Positions 24,161 to 33,097 are shown, numbered from the stretch's first letter. The stretch is DNA of 64,000 bases from Thermus brockianus (GCF_021462505.1 NZ_JAKEDV010000002.1:33352-97351); one strand, 5' to 3'. The notes: generated from the sequence alone by a model not told the origin. Translations and numbers: made by a program.

Positions 24161-26077
24161 ATGCGGCAAAGAGGCATCGCTTTGGTTATCGCCCTGGCTA
24201 CCGTTTTGGTGGTTTCGGGAATAGGCACCTTGCTTTTCCTGCGTACCTTGGGCGAGATTCGCCATAGCGGCCAGGATCAAGGGATCGTCCAGACCCTGAT
24301 GCTAGCCCGGGGTGCTGCGAACACAGGGGGAACCTTCTTAAGCACCACGGCCCGGGACCGTTTGAGCGCCATTGTGCGGAGCACCGCCAGCACCACGGAC
24401 TGCTGGGCCTATGGGGGGAGCAGCAACTGTCAAACGGGCTCCAATCCCGATCCCGTGGCCGTGGCCCAGGCCTTAGCGCAGGTGGCCTTGCAGTTCCAAA
24501 CGCAGGTGGATGGCTACCTGTGTCCTGGGGGGACGCCGCGGAACCTGGCTCCTTCCGGTCTGAACGCCACGGTGACCCTAAGGGTCCACTTCACCGCAAG
24601 CGCCTGTGGGCAAAGCCTTCCGCCCAATACCCGCCTCCCCGAGGGGCGTTTTGTAGAGGGGGCCCCGCGGGGTGTAGGGAGCGGGGCATCCCAGACCTAT
24701 GCCCTTCCCTTCGTCATGGTGGCGGAGGCGGGGCTTGGGCCTTACCGCCGCAACATCGTCTTGCAGGGGGAGTACCGGTTTGTTGTGGGGCGGGCAAGTT
24801 TTGCTAGGTGGGCGCTTTTTACCCACATCCATACCCTGCCAAACGGCACGGACGTGTGGTTTACGGACCGTACGCTTTTTGATGGCCCTGTCCACACCAA
24901 CAATCACTTCCGCTTCTACCGCCAGCCTTGGTTTGGGGGTGAGGTGACGAGCGCAGGGTGCACCAACCCGGGGGATAGTGGTTGCAGCGGCCAGACCAGG
25001 CCTGGGGCCTATTTCTATGGCGTTAACGGAGGGAACCTCGTGCGTGCAAGCGATATGCAACCCTCCGCTAACGCCCCTTCCTACCGGAACACCTACGGCA
25101 CCCACGCTCCCCAGTTTGCGGCGGGGGTGGACTGGAACGCTCCCTTTATTCCCTTGCCCCAGAACAACCAGGACCAGAGGAGCGCGGCGCAAAGCGCTGG
25201 TCTGTACTTCCAGCGCACCATTACCAGCCTGGAGCTCAGGCGGGTGTGTGTGAACGAGGCCACCGGCCTCGAGGTGCCTTGCAGCCTGCCTCTCCCCGTG
25301 GGGGTGACCAAGTACCAGTACATTACCGTGACCTATTGTCAGAATAACAACTGCAATCAGACCAAAACGGAAAAGTACCGCTACGGGGAGGACCGGAAGC
25401 TTTACCAGGAGGTTGCCCAGGGCCAGACGACCACCTGGCAGGCCGTGCAACGGAACGGAAGCGACGTGTACTTCAACGGGGTGATCTTTAGCGATGGGGC
25501 GATCCAGAGCCTGCGGGGTCCCCAGAGGACTAGCCCCAACGATCCGAGCACGGCAGGCCCTGCCCTTGCGGAGTTTGCCCAGATCACCGTGGCGGCCACG
25601 GGCACCATTCAGATTACCGGCGACCTCAAGTACGAAACCCCCCCTTGCTCCGGGGTGCCTACCCGGAACGTGGACGGCACGGTAACCCCTGCTACCTGCG
25701 ACAACCTCAACGCGCGGAATGTCCTTGGCGTCTACAGCCAGGATGGTGATGTACTCATAGACAAAGATGCCCCTCGCAACCTACACATCCACGGTTCTCT
25801 CATGAGCGCCAAGGGGGTGGTGGCGGTGGAGAACTATAACTCCATCTCGGAAAAGGGGAACGTTTACCTTATTGGGGGCATCATCCAAAAGTACTACGGA
25901 GCTTTCGGAACCTTTAATGCACAGACCGGTCAGAATTCCACGGGCTACGGACGGGCTTTCACCTACGACCGCCGTTTCCTTCAGGGCGTGGCCCCGCCCT
26001 TCTTCCCCACCACGGGGCAGGACCAGGTGACGGGGGTAGCGGTCTTTAGCTACGGGCAGCGGGAACAGGTCTACTGA
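24161..26077 (+). CDS. comZ: ComZ-like large competence pilin (PilX-type N-terminus)
   Basis: A 638-aa protein. The start MRQRGIALVIALATVLVVSG is a PilX-type pilin helix without a strict GFTLxE motif. The remainder is a large extracellular domain, rich in Asn, Thr, Gly and paired cysteines (CWAYGGSSNCQ, CTNPGDSGCSG, CVNEATGLEVPC, CQNNNC, PPCSGVP...ATCD), suggesting several disulfides in a secreted thermophile protein. In T. thermophilus ComZ is a pilus-tip, DNA-binding pilin with a beta-solenoid insertion; identity here rests on gene order and type. A pilA4 gene does not follow. The 3' end overlaps the YkgJ-type gene by 7 bases. Confidence 0.75.
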   Translation: MRQRGIALVIALATVLVVSGIGTLLFLRTLGEIRHSGQDQGIVQTLMLARGAANTGGTFLSTTARDRLSAIVRSTASTTDCWAYGGSSNCQTGSNPDPVAVAQALAQVALQFQTQVDGYLCPGGTPRNLAPSGLNATVTLRVHFTASACGQSLPPNTRLPEGRFVEGAPRGVGSGASQTYALPFVMVAEAGLGPYRRNIVLQGEYRFVVGRASFARWALFTHIHTLPNGTDVWFTDRTLFDGPVHTNNHFRFYRQPWFGGEVTSAGCTNPGDSGCSGQTRPGAYFYGVNGGNLVRASDMQPSANAPSYRNTYGTHAPQFAAGVDWNAPFIPLPQNNQDQRSAAQSAGLYFQRTITSLELRRVCVNEATGLEVPCSLPLPVGVTKYQYITVTYCQNNNCNQTKTEKYRYGEDRKLYQEVAQGQTTTWQAVQRNGSDVYFNGVIFSDGAIQSLRGPQRTSPNDPSTAGPALAEFAQITVAATGTIQITGDLKYETPPCSGVPTRNVDGTVTPATCDNLNARNVLGVYSQDGDVLIDKDAPRNLHIHGSLMSAKGVVAVENYNSISEKGNVYLIGGIIQKYYGAFGTFNAQTGQNSTGYGRAFTYDRRFLQGVAPPFFPTTGQDQVTGVAVFSYGQREQVY

Positions 26078-26688
26078 GCGGTGGGGATTAGCTGGAACCC
26101 CCACCTTCCCCCCAGGACCCCCAGGGCCGCTAGGCGGTTTTCCACCTCCTCCCTGCCCTGGGGAAGCCCTTTCAGGAGAAGGTAGAGAAGGCTTACCATC
26201 TCCCCCACCACCACGTGGCCGTAGCGCCTTTCCTCCTCTTCCCAAAGAAGCTCCATTTTGCGGTGGGCCATGCGCCAGGGAGTGGGGAGGAAGTGCCCCT
26301 TGGGGGTCTTTGCTTCGGGGGCGCAGAGGGCGGGGTCGCCGGCGGTGAGGAGGCCCCGGCAGGCCAGGGGCCTATGGGGATAGACCCCGCAAAGCCCCTC
26401 CTCCAGGAAGGGGCAGGGGGTGCGGCTTCGGAAGAAGCGGCTTGGGAAGTCCTCCTCGTCCTTTCCCTGGGCCAGGAGGGCGAGGCGCCGCTTCCCTTCC
26501 CGCAGGACCCGGTTTTTCTGCGCTTCCGTGAGGTGGGGGAGGAGGGCTTCGCCCTCGAGGCGGGAAAGGGTCACGAGGCCGAAGCAACAGGCAAAGCACC
26601 CCGCCCGGCAGGAGGGCTTGAGGCCCTTTTTCGCCAGGTAGTCGGCGAGGTCTAGGTCCAGGGCGTGCCAGGCTTCCTCTGGGGTCAT
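26071..26688 (-). CDS. YkgJ-family zinc/iron-chelating cysteine-cluster protein
   Basis: A 205-aa cytoplasmic protein with the family pattern CRAGCFACCFGLVTLS near residue 27 and CPFLEEGLCGVYPHRPLACRG near residue 95. These cysteines probably bind a metal or Fe-S cluster; the function is unknown. ATG 26688 overlaps the stop of the upstream 65-aa gene by 4 bases. The 3' end overlaps comZ. Confidence 0.85.
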   Translation of the reverse strand: MTPEEAWHALDLDLADYLAKKGLKPSCRAGCFACCFGLVTLSRLEGEALLPHLTEAQKNRVLREGKRRLALLAQGKDEEDFPSRFFRSRTPCPFLEEGLCGVYPHRPLACRGLLTAGDPALCAPEAKTPKGHFLPTPWRMAHRKMELLWEEEERRYGHVVVGEMVSLLYLLLKGLPQGREEVENRLAALGVLGGRWGFQLIPTAQ

Positions 26689-26882
26689 CGCCTTAGGCGG
26701 TAGAGCCCCTTCCGGGGGTCAAAGGGGCAGGCGCGGAAGGCCACGTGGGGGCAGAAGCGCCGATACCGGCGCACCTCCTCCGCCAGGCCCCGGGGGAGGC
26801 CGCACCTGGGGCAGCGGGCGGGCCGCCTGGGCCATAGGAGGTAGGCGAGAAGGAGGAGCCCCAAAAGGGCCAAAGGCTCCAT
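26685..26882 (-). CDS. small membrane protein with zinc-ribbon-like cysteines
   Basis: A 65-aa protein: a transmembrane segment (residues 3-16), then ARCPRCGLP and CPH...RACPFD, four or five cysteines that could bind zinc. I do not recognise a family. It is translationally coupled to the YkgJ-type gene. TAGACT ends 6 bases before ATG 26882, so the pair has its own probable leaderless promoter. Confidence 0.6.
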   Translation of the reverse strand: MEPLALLGLLLLAYLLWPRRPARCPRCGLPRGLAEEVRRYRRFCPHVAFRACPFDPRKGLYRLRR

Positions 26883-26888
26883 GCCTTC

Positions 26889-26906
26889 AGTCTAGCGGGG
26901 TAAACT
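26889..26906. promoter_or_regulatory. back-to-back -10 boxes, 65-aa gene (minus) and DinB gene (plus)
   Basis: TAGACT (26894-26889, minus) and TAAACT (26901-26906, plus), each ending 6 bases before its ATG in a 30-base gap. Confidence 0.55.
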
Positions 26907-26912
26907 GGGGCC

Positions 26913-27401
26913 ATGCCCGCACCCTTCTTGGAACCCCTGGTGCCCGGGGTCTCCCCGGCCGTGTCCGCTTGGATTAGGGGCTTGGAGGAGGTTGCCTTGC
27001 ACCTGGAGAAGTGGGCCTTTGACCTCCCGGAGGAGGCCTTCTGGTGGCGGCCCAAGGAGGGGGCCAACCCCATCGGCGGCCTGGTGCGCCACATCACCGG
27101 AAGCTCCTTGCGCCTAGGGGCCTACGCCCTAGGCCTTCCCCTCCCCGAGTGGGCCAAGCGGGGCCGGGAGTGGGAGCTTCAGGGGGAGGCGGAGCCAAAA
27201 GCGGCGGTGGTGGCCCGTTTTAAGGAAGCCTGGGAGGTCCTCCTCACCGCCTTCAAGGGGGTCAAGGAGGAGGCCCTGGCCGAGGAGGTCGCCGTGGGCC
27301 ACCTGGGGGTGAGGGCCCCCAGGGCCCATGTCCTCCACCACCTGGTGGAGCACGCCCAGCACCACGCCGGCCAGGTCATCTACGCCCGCAAGCTCCTCTA
27401 G
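26913..27401 (+). CDS. DinB-family four-helix protein
   Basis: A 162-aa protein of the DinB/YfiT superfamily. The metal-binding histidines fit VRHITGSS near residue 59 and LVEHAQHHAGQVIYARKLL near the C-terminus. Members act as metal-dependent thiol transferases or hydrolases; no substrate can be named. It is probably leaderless from TAAACT at 26901. Confidence 0.82.
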   Translation: MPAPFLEPLVPGVSPAVSAWIRGLEEVALHLEKWAFDLPEEAFWWRPKEGANPIGGLVRHITGSSLRLGAYALGLPLPEWAKRGREWELQGEAEPKAAVVARFKEAWEVLLTAFKGVKEEALAEEVAVGHLGVRAPRAHVLHHLVEHAQHHAGQVIYARKLL

Positions 27402-27426
27402 GGCGTTTGCCCCCTACCCTTGGGCG

Positions 27427-27432
27427 TAAGAT
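27427..27432 (+). promoter_or_regulatory. -10 box before the 131-aa hypothetical gene
   Basis: TAAGAT ends 6 bases before ATG 27439. The spacer GGAGGC could also serve as a ribosome-binding site. Confidence 0.4.
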
Positions 27433-27438
27433 GGAGGC

Positions 27439-27834
27439 ATGGAACGCGTTGGCCTGCGCGCGGCGCCCAAGCTCACCTTGAAGGCCCTGGAGGAGGCCCT
27501 AAGGGGGGTTCGCCTTCCCGAGGCCAAGGTCTACCTCATCACCGACTGGCAGGACCGGAGGGATAGGGCCCGCTATGCCCTCCTCATCCACGGGGGAAAG
27601 AAGGACCTCCTCACCCCCGACGCCTTCGGCCCCGCCTTTCCCGGGGGAGAGGAGGCCTTGGCGGAGCTCATGGCCCTCCTCCTAAAGGGAGGGGCGCGGA
27701 GGTTCTACGAGGCCGTGGTCTCCCCGGGGGAGATGACGGCCCTTTTGGACCTGCCCCCCGAGGTGCTCGTCCAGCGGGTTTTGGCCATCGCCAACCCCAC
27801 GGACCCCGGCATCTACCTACGACAAGTGGCCTAG
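27439..27834 (+). CDS. conserved hypothetical protein
   Basis: A 131-aa soluble protein (MERVGLRAAPKLTLKALEE). I do not recognise the family. It has alternating charged and hydrophobic segments typical of a small globular protein, with YLITDWQDRRDRARYALLIHGG in the middle and a short helix-rich C-terminus. There is no signal peptide or metal motif. It stands between dinB and a quinone oxidoreductase gene on the same strand. Confidence 0.65.
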   Translation: MERVGLRAAPKLTLKALEEALRGVRLPEAKVYLITDWQDRRDRARYALLIHGGKKDLLTPDAFGPAFPGGEEALAELMALLLKGGARRFYEAVVSPGEMTALLDLPPEVLVQRVLAIANPTDPGIYLRQVA

Positions 27835-27893
27835 CAACCTTCTTCACAAAAGGGGGCTGTGGCCTGCGGTAGGTTGGAGCCCGGAGGTGCTCT

Positions 27894-28844
27894 ATGCGTG
27901 CCGTGGTGCTTAGGGGTTTTGGTGGCCTGGACATGCTAGAGGAAGGGGACCTGCCTGTGCCCGAGCCGGGACCTGGGGAGGTCCTGGTGAAGAACCTCGC
28001 CGTGGCCGTGAACCCCGTGGACGCCAAGATCCGGGCAGCGGGGCGTTGGGCAGGGGTGGAGCCTCCCTTCGTGCTGGGCTACGATGCCGCGGGGGTGGTG
28101 GCTAAGGTGGGCCCTGGGGTGAAGGACCTCAAGGAGGGCGATGAGGTTTACTACACCCCGGAGATCTTCGGCAATCCCCACGGGACGTATGCGGAGTTCA
28201 CCCCGGTGCCGGCTGGCCTCGTGGCGAGGAAACCCAAGAACCTCTCCTTTGCCGAGGCGGCGGCCATACCCTTGGCCGGAGGAACCGCCTGGGAAGCGGT
28301 GGTGCGCCGTTTGGCGGTGCGCCCCGGGGAAACGGTGCTCGTCATGGGGGGCGCCGGGGGCGTGGGCTCCTTCGCCGTTCAGTTTGCCAAGGCTGCTGGG
28401 GCCTTCGTCATCGCCACGGCGAGCCAGGAGAACCTCCCTGTGTTAAGGGAACTCGGGGCGGATCTTGCCCTAGACTACCGGGGCGCTTGGCAGGAGGAGG
28501 TGCTCCGGGCCACGGAGGGCCTAGGCGTGGATGCCGCCTTTGAAACGGCGGGGGAGAACCTGGTGGAGCGGGTCATCCCCGTGGTGCGCCCCTTTGGCCG
28601 CATCGCCACCATCCTCCCTCCCCAGGGGAACCTGTCTGGTCTATATACCAAAAACCAAACCCTCTATGGGGTTTTCCTCACCCGGGAGCGCAAGCGGCTT
28701 GAGGAGATGCGCCCCCTCTTTGAGCGGGGCCAGGCCAAGCCCCTTCTGGCCGAGGTCTTGCCCTTTACCCTGGAAAACCTGCGCAAGGCCCATGCCCGCA
28801 TGGATTCGGGCCACGGGCGCGGGAAGATCGTGCTGACCTTCTAG
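27894..28844 (+). CDS. NADPH:quinone reductase-like medium-chain oxidoreductase
   Basis: A 316-aa zinc-independent member of the medium-chain dehydrogenase family. The N-terminal GroES-like part shows VAVNPVDAKIRAAGR, and the Rossmann fold VLVMGGAGGVGSFAVQFAK. It lacks the structural-zinc cysteines. It likely reduces quinones or activated alkenes with NADPH. GGAGGTG precedes ATG 27894. The stop shares a CTAG with the convergent HMG-CoA lyase gene. Confidence 0.9.
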   Translation: MRAVVLRGFGGLDMLEEGDLPVPEPGPGEVLVKNLAVAVNPVDAKIRAAGRWAGVEPPFVLGYDAAGVVAKVGPGVKDLKEGDEVYYTPEIFGNPHGTYAEFTPVPAGLVARKPKNLSFAEAAAIPLAGGTAWEAVVRRLAVRPGETVLVMGGAGGVGSFAVQFAKAAGAFVIATASQENLPVLRELGADLALDYRGAWQEEVLRATEGLGVDAAFETAGENLVERVIPVVRPFGRIATILPPQGNLSGLYTKNQTLYGVFLTRERKRLEEMRPLFERGQAKPLLAEVLPFTLENLRKAHARMDSGHGRGKIVLTF

Positions 28845-29695
28845 GCGTAGCGGACCTTGAGAAGCGCCGCCTCCTCCGCCAAAAAGGGGAGGCGGCTTAG
28901 GTCTACCCCCGTGGCGAAGCCCCTTTCTTCCAGGAAGGGCAGGACCCTTTCCGTGGGCAGGTTGCCCACGAGCTCGTCCCCGGCGAAGGGGCACCCCCCC
29001 ACCCCCGCCAGGGCTCCTTCCAGCCAATAGACCCCCGCCTCTAAGACCGCCTCCACCTTGGCCAAGACCCCCTCGGGCCGGGCGTGGAGGTGGGCCCCAA
29101 GCCCCTCGGGGCCGAAGCGCTCCACGGCCCGGCTCAGCACCGCGAAGACCCGCTCGGCGTCCGCCACCCCGTAGGTGTCCGCCAGGGCGATCTCCTTTAC
29201 GCCCAGGTCCCTTAGCCGGGCGATGGCCTCGAGGACCCCCTCCACGCTCCAAGGGTCCCCGTAGGGGTTGCCGAAGGCCATGGAGAGGTAGACCACGAGG
29301 CCAAGCCGCCCCCTTACCGCCTCCACCATCCCCGCCACCAAGGGCCAGGACTCGGCGATGGAGCGGTTCGTGTTCTTGCGCTGGAAAGTTTCCGAAAGGG
29401 AGAAGGGGTAGCCCACGTGGGTGAGGTTTTCCGCCCCCAGGGCCCTCTCCAGGCCCTTTTCGTTGGCCACGATGGCCAGGTAGGTGCGCCCCTCTGGGGG
29501 AGGAAGCGCCTTGAGCACCTCCTCGGCGTCCTGCATCTGGGGCACCCACTTGGGGGAGACGAAGCTGGTGAGGTCCAGATGGCGGAAGCCCGCCTCCAAA
29601 AGCTTCCTCAAGAAGGCCACCTTCTCCTCGGTGGGGATGAAGCGGGCAAAGCCCTGCCAGGCGTCGCGGGGGCATTCCACCCACTTGGCCTTCAT
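28841..29695 (-). CDS. hydroxymethylglutaryl-CoA lyase family protein
   Basis: A 284-aa TIM-barrel protein of the HMG-CoA lyase family, which splits HMG-CoA to acetyl-CoA and acetoacetate at the end of leucine breakdown. The catalytic Arg-Asp lies in ECPRDAWQGF, the signature loop with its cysteine is GVGGCPFAGDELVGNLPTE, and the metal His pair is in GAHLHARPEG. Usual enzymes read HxHDT(R/Y)G there, so Asp-Thr is replaced. The stop of the carboxylase gene upstream overlaps its start (ATGA), a strong link to acyl-CoA catabolism. Confidence 0.85.
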   Translation of the reverse strand: MKAKWVECPRDAWQGFARFIPTEEKVAFLRKLLEAGFRHLDLTSFVSPKWVPQMQDAEEVLKALPPPEGRTYLAIVANEKGLERALGAENLTHVGYPFSLSETFQRKNTNRSIAESWPLVAGMVEAVRGRLGLVVYLSMAFGNPYGDPWSVEGVLEAIARLRDLGVKEIALADTYGVADAERVFAVLSRAVERFGPEGLGAHLHARPEGVLAKVEAVLEAGVYWLEGALAGVGGCPFAGDELVGNLPTERVLPFLEERGFATGVDLSRLPFLAEEAALLKVRYA

Positions 29696-31353
29696 ACCTG
29701 GAACACCCCCACCCTAAAAGGCTCCCTCTCCGGGTTCAGGGCGCAGGCCTCGAGGGCCTTGATAAGCCACTTCCGCGTTTCGTGGGGGAAGATCACCCCG
29801 TCCACCCAAAGCCTGGCGGCGGCGTACCGGGGGTCTAGGGTTTCCTCGTAGCGCCCCTTGATGCGCTCGTAGAGCTCCCTTAGCTCCTCGTCCGAGGGCG
29901 CTTGGCCTTGGCGCTTGAGCTTTTCCACCTCCAACTCCAAGAGGGTCTTGGCCGCCTGGGCCCCGCCCATCACGGCGTACTTGGCGCTGGGCCAGGCGAA
30001 GAGGAAGCGGGGGGCGTAGGCCTTCCCCGCCAGGGCGTAGTTCCCCGCCCCGAAGGAGCCCCCGAGGATCAGGGTGATCTTGGGCACCACGGAGTTGGAG
30101 ACGGCGTTGACGAGCTTAGCCCCCCGGCGGATAATTCCCGCCTGCTCCGCCTCCTTGCCCACCATGAAGCCCGTGACGTCCTGAAGGAAGAGGAGGGGGA
30201 TGCCCATCTGGTTGACCTCGAGGATAAACCGCGCCGCCTTGTCCGCCGCCTCGGGGTAGATGACCCCGCCCACCTCAATCCGCCCCTTCTTTTTGAGGAC
30301 CAGGCGCTGGTTCCCCACAATCCCCACGGGGAAGCCCCCGATGCGGGCGAAGCCCGTGACCAGGGTCTCCCCGTAGTGCGCCTTGTACTCCAAAAACTCC
30401 GAGCCGTCCACGATCCGGGCGATCACCTCCCTTAGGTCGTAGGGCCTAGCGCCATCGGGGGAGATGAGGCCGTAGAGGTCCTCTATGGGGTAGAGGGGCT
30501 CCCGCACCTCCTTCCGCTCCTCGGCCCAGGGGGCGAGCCGGGGGGGCGGGTAGAGGGCGGCAAGGGCCCGGATGCGTTCTATAGCGGCCTCGTCCGTGGG
30601 CTCGTAGAAGTCCACGGTGCCCGAGACCTCCGCGTGCATCCTTGCCCCCCCAAGCTCCTCCGAGGACACCTCCTGCCCGATGGCCGCCTTCACCAGGGCG
30701 GGACCCGCCAGGTAGAGCCCGCTCCCCTCCGTCATGATGAGGACATCCGTCATCACGGGAAGGTAGGCCCCCCCGGCCACGCAGTTGCCCATGATGGCCG
30801 AGATCTGCGGGATGCCCAGGGCGGACATGCGGGCGTTAAGGTAGAAGATGCGCCCGAAGTCGTCCTGATCGGGGAAGACCTCGTCCTGTAGGGGCAGGAA
30901 GACCCCGGCGGAGTCCACCAGATAGACCGTGGGGATGCGGTTTTCCAAGGCGATGGTCTGGGCCCGGATCACCTTCTTGGCGGTGATGGGGAAGAAGGCC
31001 CCCGCCTTCACCGTGGCGTCGTTGGCGATGATCATCCAGTCCCGGCCGGCGATGCGGCCTAGACCGGTGATGACCCCGCCCGCAGGGGCCCCGCCCCACT
31101 CCTCGTACAGGCCGTAGCCGGCGAAGGCCATGAGCTCGTAGAACTCCGTGCCCGGGTCTATGAGCCTTTGGATGCGCTCCCGGGCGGTGAGGCGGCCCTT
31201 TTGGTGCTGCCGCTCAATGGCCTTCGGGCCCCCGCCTTGGCGTACCCTCTCCAGGCTTTCCCTAAAGTCCCGCACCAGGGCCACCCAGGCGTCCTTGTTG
31301 GCCTTGAAGGCGGGGTTTTCCCGGTCCTCGGGGCGGAGGGCGGTTTCCAGCAT
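29692..31353 (-). CDS. acyl-CoA carboxylase carboxyltransferase (beta) subunit, methylcrotonyl-CoA type
   Basis: A 553-aa biotin-dependent carboxyltransferase. The family start AIERQHQKGRLTARERI, the oxyanion motifs GNCVAGGAYLPVM and GGSFGAGNYALAGKAY, and the C-terminal FAWPSAKYAVMGG match methylcrotonyl-/geranyl-CoA carboxylase beta subunits better than propionyl-CoA types. With the coupled HMG-CoA lyase it points to leucine degradation. No biotin carboxylase/carrier subunit is in the window. TATACT ends 6 bases before ATG 31353. Confidence 0.9.
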   Translation of the reverse strand: MLETALRPEDRENPAFKANKDAWVALVRDFRESLERVRQGGGPKAIERQHQKGRLTARERIQRLIDPGTEFYELMAFAGYGLYEEWGGAPAGGVITGLGRIAGRDWMIIANDATVKAGAFFPITAKKVIRAQTIALENRIPTVYLVDSAGVFLPLQDEVFPDQDDFGRIFYLNARMSALGIPQISAIMGNCVAGGAYLPVMTDVLIMTEGSGLYLAGPALVKAAIGQEVSSEELGGARMHAEVSGTVDFYEPTDEAAIERIRALAALYPPPRLAPWAEERKEVREPLYPIEDLYGLISPDGARPYDLREVIARIVDGSEFLEYKAHYGETLVTGFARIGGFPVGIVGNQRLVLKKKGRIEVGGVIYPEAADKAARFILEVNQMGIPLLFLQDVTGFMVGKEAEQAGIIRRGAKLVNAVSNSVVPKITLILGGSFGAGNYALAGKAYAPRFLFAWPSAKYAVMGGAQAAKTLLELEVEKLKRQGQAPSDEELRELYERIKGRYEETLDPRYAAARLWVDGVIFPHETRKWLIKALEACALNPEREPFRVGVFQV

Positions 31354-31359
31354 GGCTTG

Positions 31360-31365
31360 AGTATA
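31360..31365 (-). promoter_or_regulatory. -10 box of a probable leaderless carboxylase-lyase operon
   Basis: TATACT on the minus strand ends 6 bases before ATG 31353; no Shine-Dalgarno sequence lies between. Confidence 0.55.
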
Positions 31366-31377
31366 ACGCTTTTTCGC

Positions 31378-31866
31378 CTAGGAGGAAAAAAGCGTGCCTT
31401 CCGGGGGTGGGGGGCAGGGGAGGCCCTTTCGCTTTGCCTCCTCCGCCCGGCGCCGGGCCTCCCGGTCCACCCGCTCGTTTTCCGGGTGGCCGGCGTGGCC
31501 CTTCACCCAGTGGAAGCGCACCCGGTGGGGGGCCATGGCCTCGAGGAGGGCCCGCCACAGGTCTTGGTTTTTTACTGGCCCGCCCTCCGCCTTCCGCCAG
31601 CCGTTTCTCCGCCACCTTTCCAACCAGCCTTCGGTGAAGGCCTTTTGGAGGTACTGGCTATCCGTGTAGAGGTCCACCTCGCAGGGCTCCTTAAGCGCCA
31701 GGAGGCCCTCCACCGCCGCCTTGAGCTCCATGCGGTTGTTGGTGGTGCAAGGTTCTCCCCCCGAAAGGAGTTTCTCCCGGCTTCCATAACGGAGGAGAGC
31801 CGCCCACCCTCCAGGCCCCGGGTTGCCCAAGGAGGCCCCGTCGGTGAAAAGCGCCACCCGTTTCAC
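31378..31866 (-). CDS. rnhA: ribonuclease HI
   Basis: A 162-aa RNase HI that cuts RNA in RNA-DNA hybrids. The four catalytic acids are in [17 protein letters not shown] (Asp), [12 protein letters not shown] (Glu), DLYTDSQYL (Asp) and [12 protein letters not shown] (Asp). The sequence is very close to the T. thermophilus enzyme. GTG 31866 matches the family N-terminus ([10 protein letters not shown]) and has GAGG upstream; longer readings from 31959 are not supported. It follows the MFS gene by 7 bases and is likely co-transcribed. Confidence 0.95.
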   Translation of the reverse strand: MKRVALFTDGASLGNPGPGGWAALLRYGSREKLLSGGEPCTTNNRMELKAAVEGLLALKEPCEVDLYTDSQYLQKAFTEGWLERWRRNGWRKAEGGPVKNQDLWRALLEAMAPHRVRFHWVKGHAGHPENERVDREARRRAEEAKRKGLPCPPPPEGTLFSS

Positions 31867-31873
31867 GTCCTCA

Positions 31874-33079
31874 CTATGCCTCTTGGGTCTGGCGCAGCTC
31901 CTTCGGGGCGGGGATGCCCCCGGTGAGGAGGGTGTAGGCGGCGGCGAGGGAGACGCCAAGCCCGGCCAGGAGGAAGACCGTGGGGGCGCCCAAGGGGCCT
32001 TCCAGGGCCCCGCCCAGCATGGTGCCCAGGAGCACGGCGGCGTTCATCACGGCGCCGAAGGCGGCGAAGATCCGCCCCCGCAGCTCCTGAGGGGTGTTGA
32101 GCTGCAGGATGGAGCGGGCGGGGACGATGAAGGCCATGTTGAGGAACCCTCCCACGAAGAAGGCCACCAAGACCCAGGCGAAGACGGGGACGAGGCCCAC
32201 GGAGGCCTCAAAAAGGCCGAAGAGCAAGAGGGCCATGAGGAAAAGCCTTTCCCGCGGCACCTTGGCGAGGAGCTTGGGCAGGGCAAGCCCCCCCAGGATG
32301 GCCCCCAGGGCCATGGCTGCTTCCATGAAGCCAAAGCCCGCCGAGCCCACCTTTAGCCACTTGAGGGCGAGCACCACGCCCAAGGCGGTTTCCACGGAGC
32401 CGAAGGCAGCGGCGGCGAAAAGGGTGCCCACGGCCCGGCGGATGGGAGGGGTTTGCCAGAGGTGGCCCAGGCCCTCCTTTACCCGGGCAAAGAAGCCCGC
32501 CTTGGAGACCTTTTCCGGCCGCAAGGAGGGAAGCCCGAGGAGGAGAAGCCCCGAGGCCAAATAGGTGGCTGCGTCCAGGTAAAAGGCGTAGGCGGGGCCC
32601 ACCGCCGCCACCAGGACCCCGGCTGCCCCCACGAAGAGGACCTCGGAGAGGCGGTCCGAGAGGAGGATGAGGCTATTGGCCTCGTCCACCTCCTCCTTGG
32701 GGACCAGATCCGGCACCACGGCGTTCTGGATGGGGTCGTGGAGGTCGCGGAGGAGCTCTATGAGGAAGACCAGGAGGAGCAAAAAGGGCAGGCTCTTGGC
32801 CCCGAGGAGGGGAATGAGGGCCACCAGGGGGGCCCTCAGGAGGTCCGACCAGACGAGGAGGCGCTTGCGGTCTTGGGTGTCGGCCCAGGCGGAAAGGAGG
32901 GGGGAGAAGACCACGGTGCCGAGGAGTTGCACCCCCAGGGTCAAGGAAACCCACAGGGCGTTTTCCGTCAGGAGGTAGATGAGGACGAGAAGGGCTACCC
33001 GGTGGATCTTGCTTCCCGCTTGGGAAACCAGGTAGGCCAGGATGAGCCGGGCAAAGGCTTTGTGCCGGAGGACTTTCAT
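31874..33079 (-). CDS. major facilitator superfamily transporter
   Basis: A 401-aa membrane protein with about 12 hydrophobic segments and the loop motif [22 protein letters not shown]. It resembles MFS efflux carriers of the MefA-like/enterobactin-exporter type ([35 protein letters not shown]). The substrate is unknown. The message has a short leader (AAAGGGGG before ATG 33079) from the promoter at 33098-33103. Confidence 0.87.
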   Translation of the reverse strand: MKVLRHKAFARLILAYLVSQAGSKIHRVALLVLIYLLTENALWVSLTLGVQLLGTVVFSPLLSAWADTQDRKRLLVWSDLLRAPLVALIPLLGAKSLPFLLLLVFLIELLRDLHDPIQNAVVPDLVPKEEVDEANSLILLSDRLSEVLFVGAAGVLVAAVGPAYAFYLDAATYLASGLLLLGLPSLRPEKVSKAGFFARVKEGLGHLWQTPPIRRAVGTLFAAAAFGSVETALGVVLALKWLKVGSAGFGFMEAAMALGAILGGLALPKLLAKVPRERLFLMALLLFGLFEASVGLVPVFAWVLVAFFVGGFLNMAFIVPARSILQLNTPQELRGRIFAAFGAVMNAAVLLGTMLGGALEGPLGAPTVFLLAGLGVSLAAAYTLLTGGIPAPKELRQTQEA

Positions 33080-33097
33080 AAAACCCCCTTTCCGGGG

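Noticed and set aside
27835-27893. Promoter TTCACA...TAGGTT before the quinone reductase gene
   Set aside because: The spacer would be 21 bases, too long for a normal sigma-A promoter; read-through from upstream is as likely.
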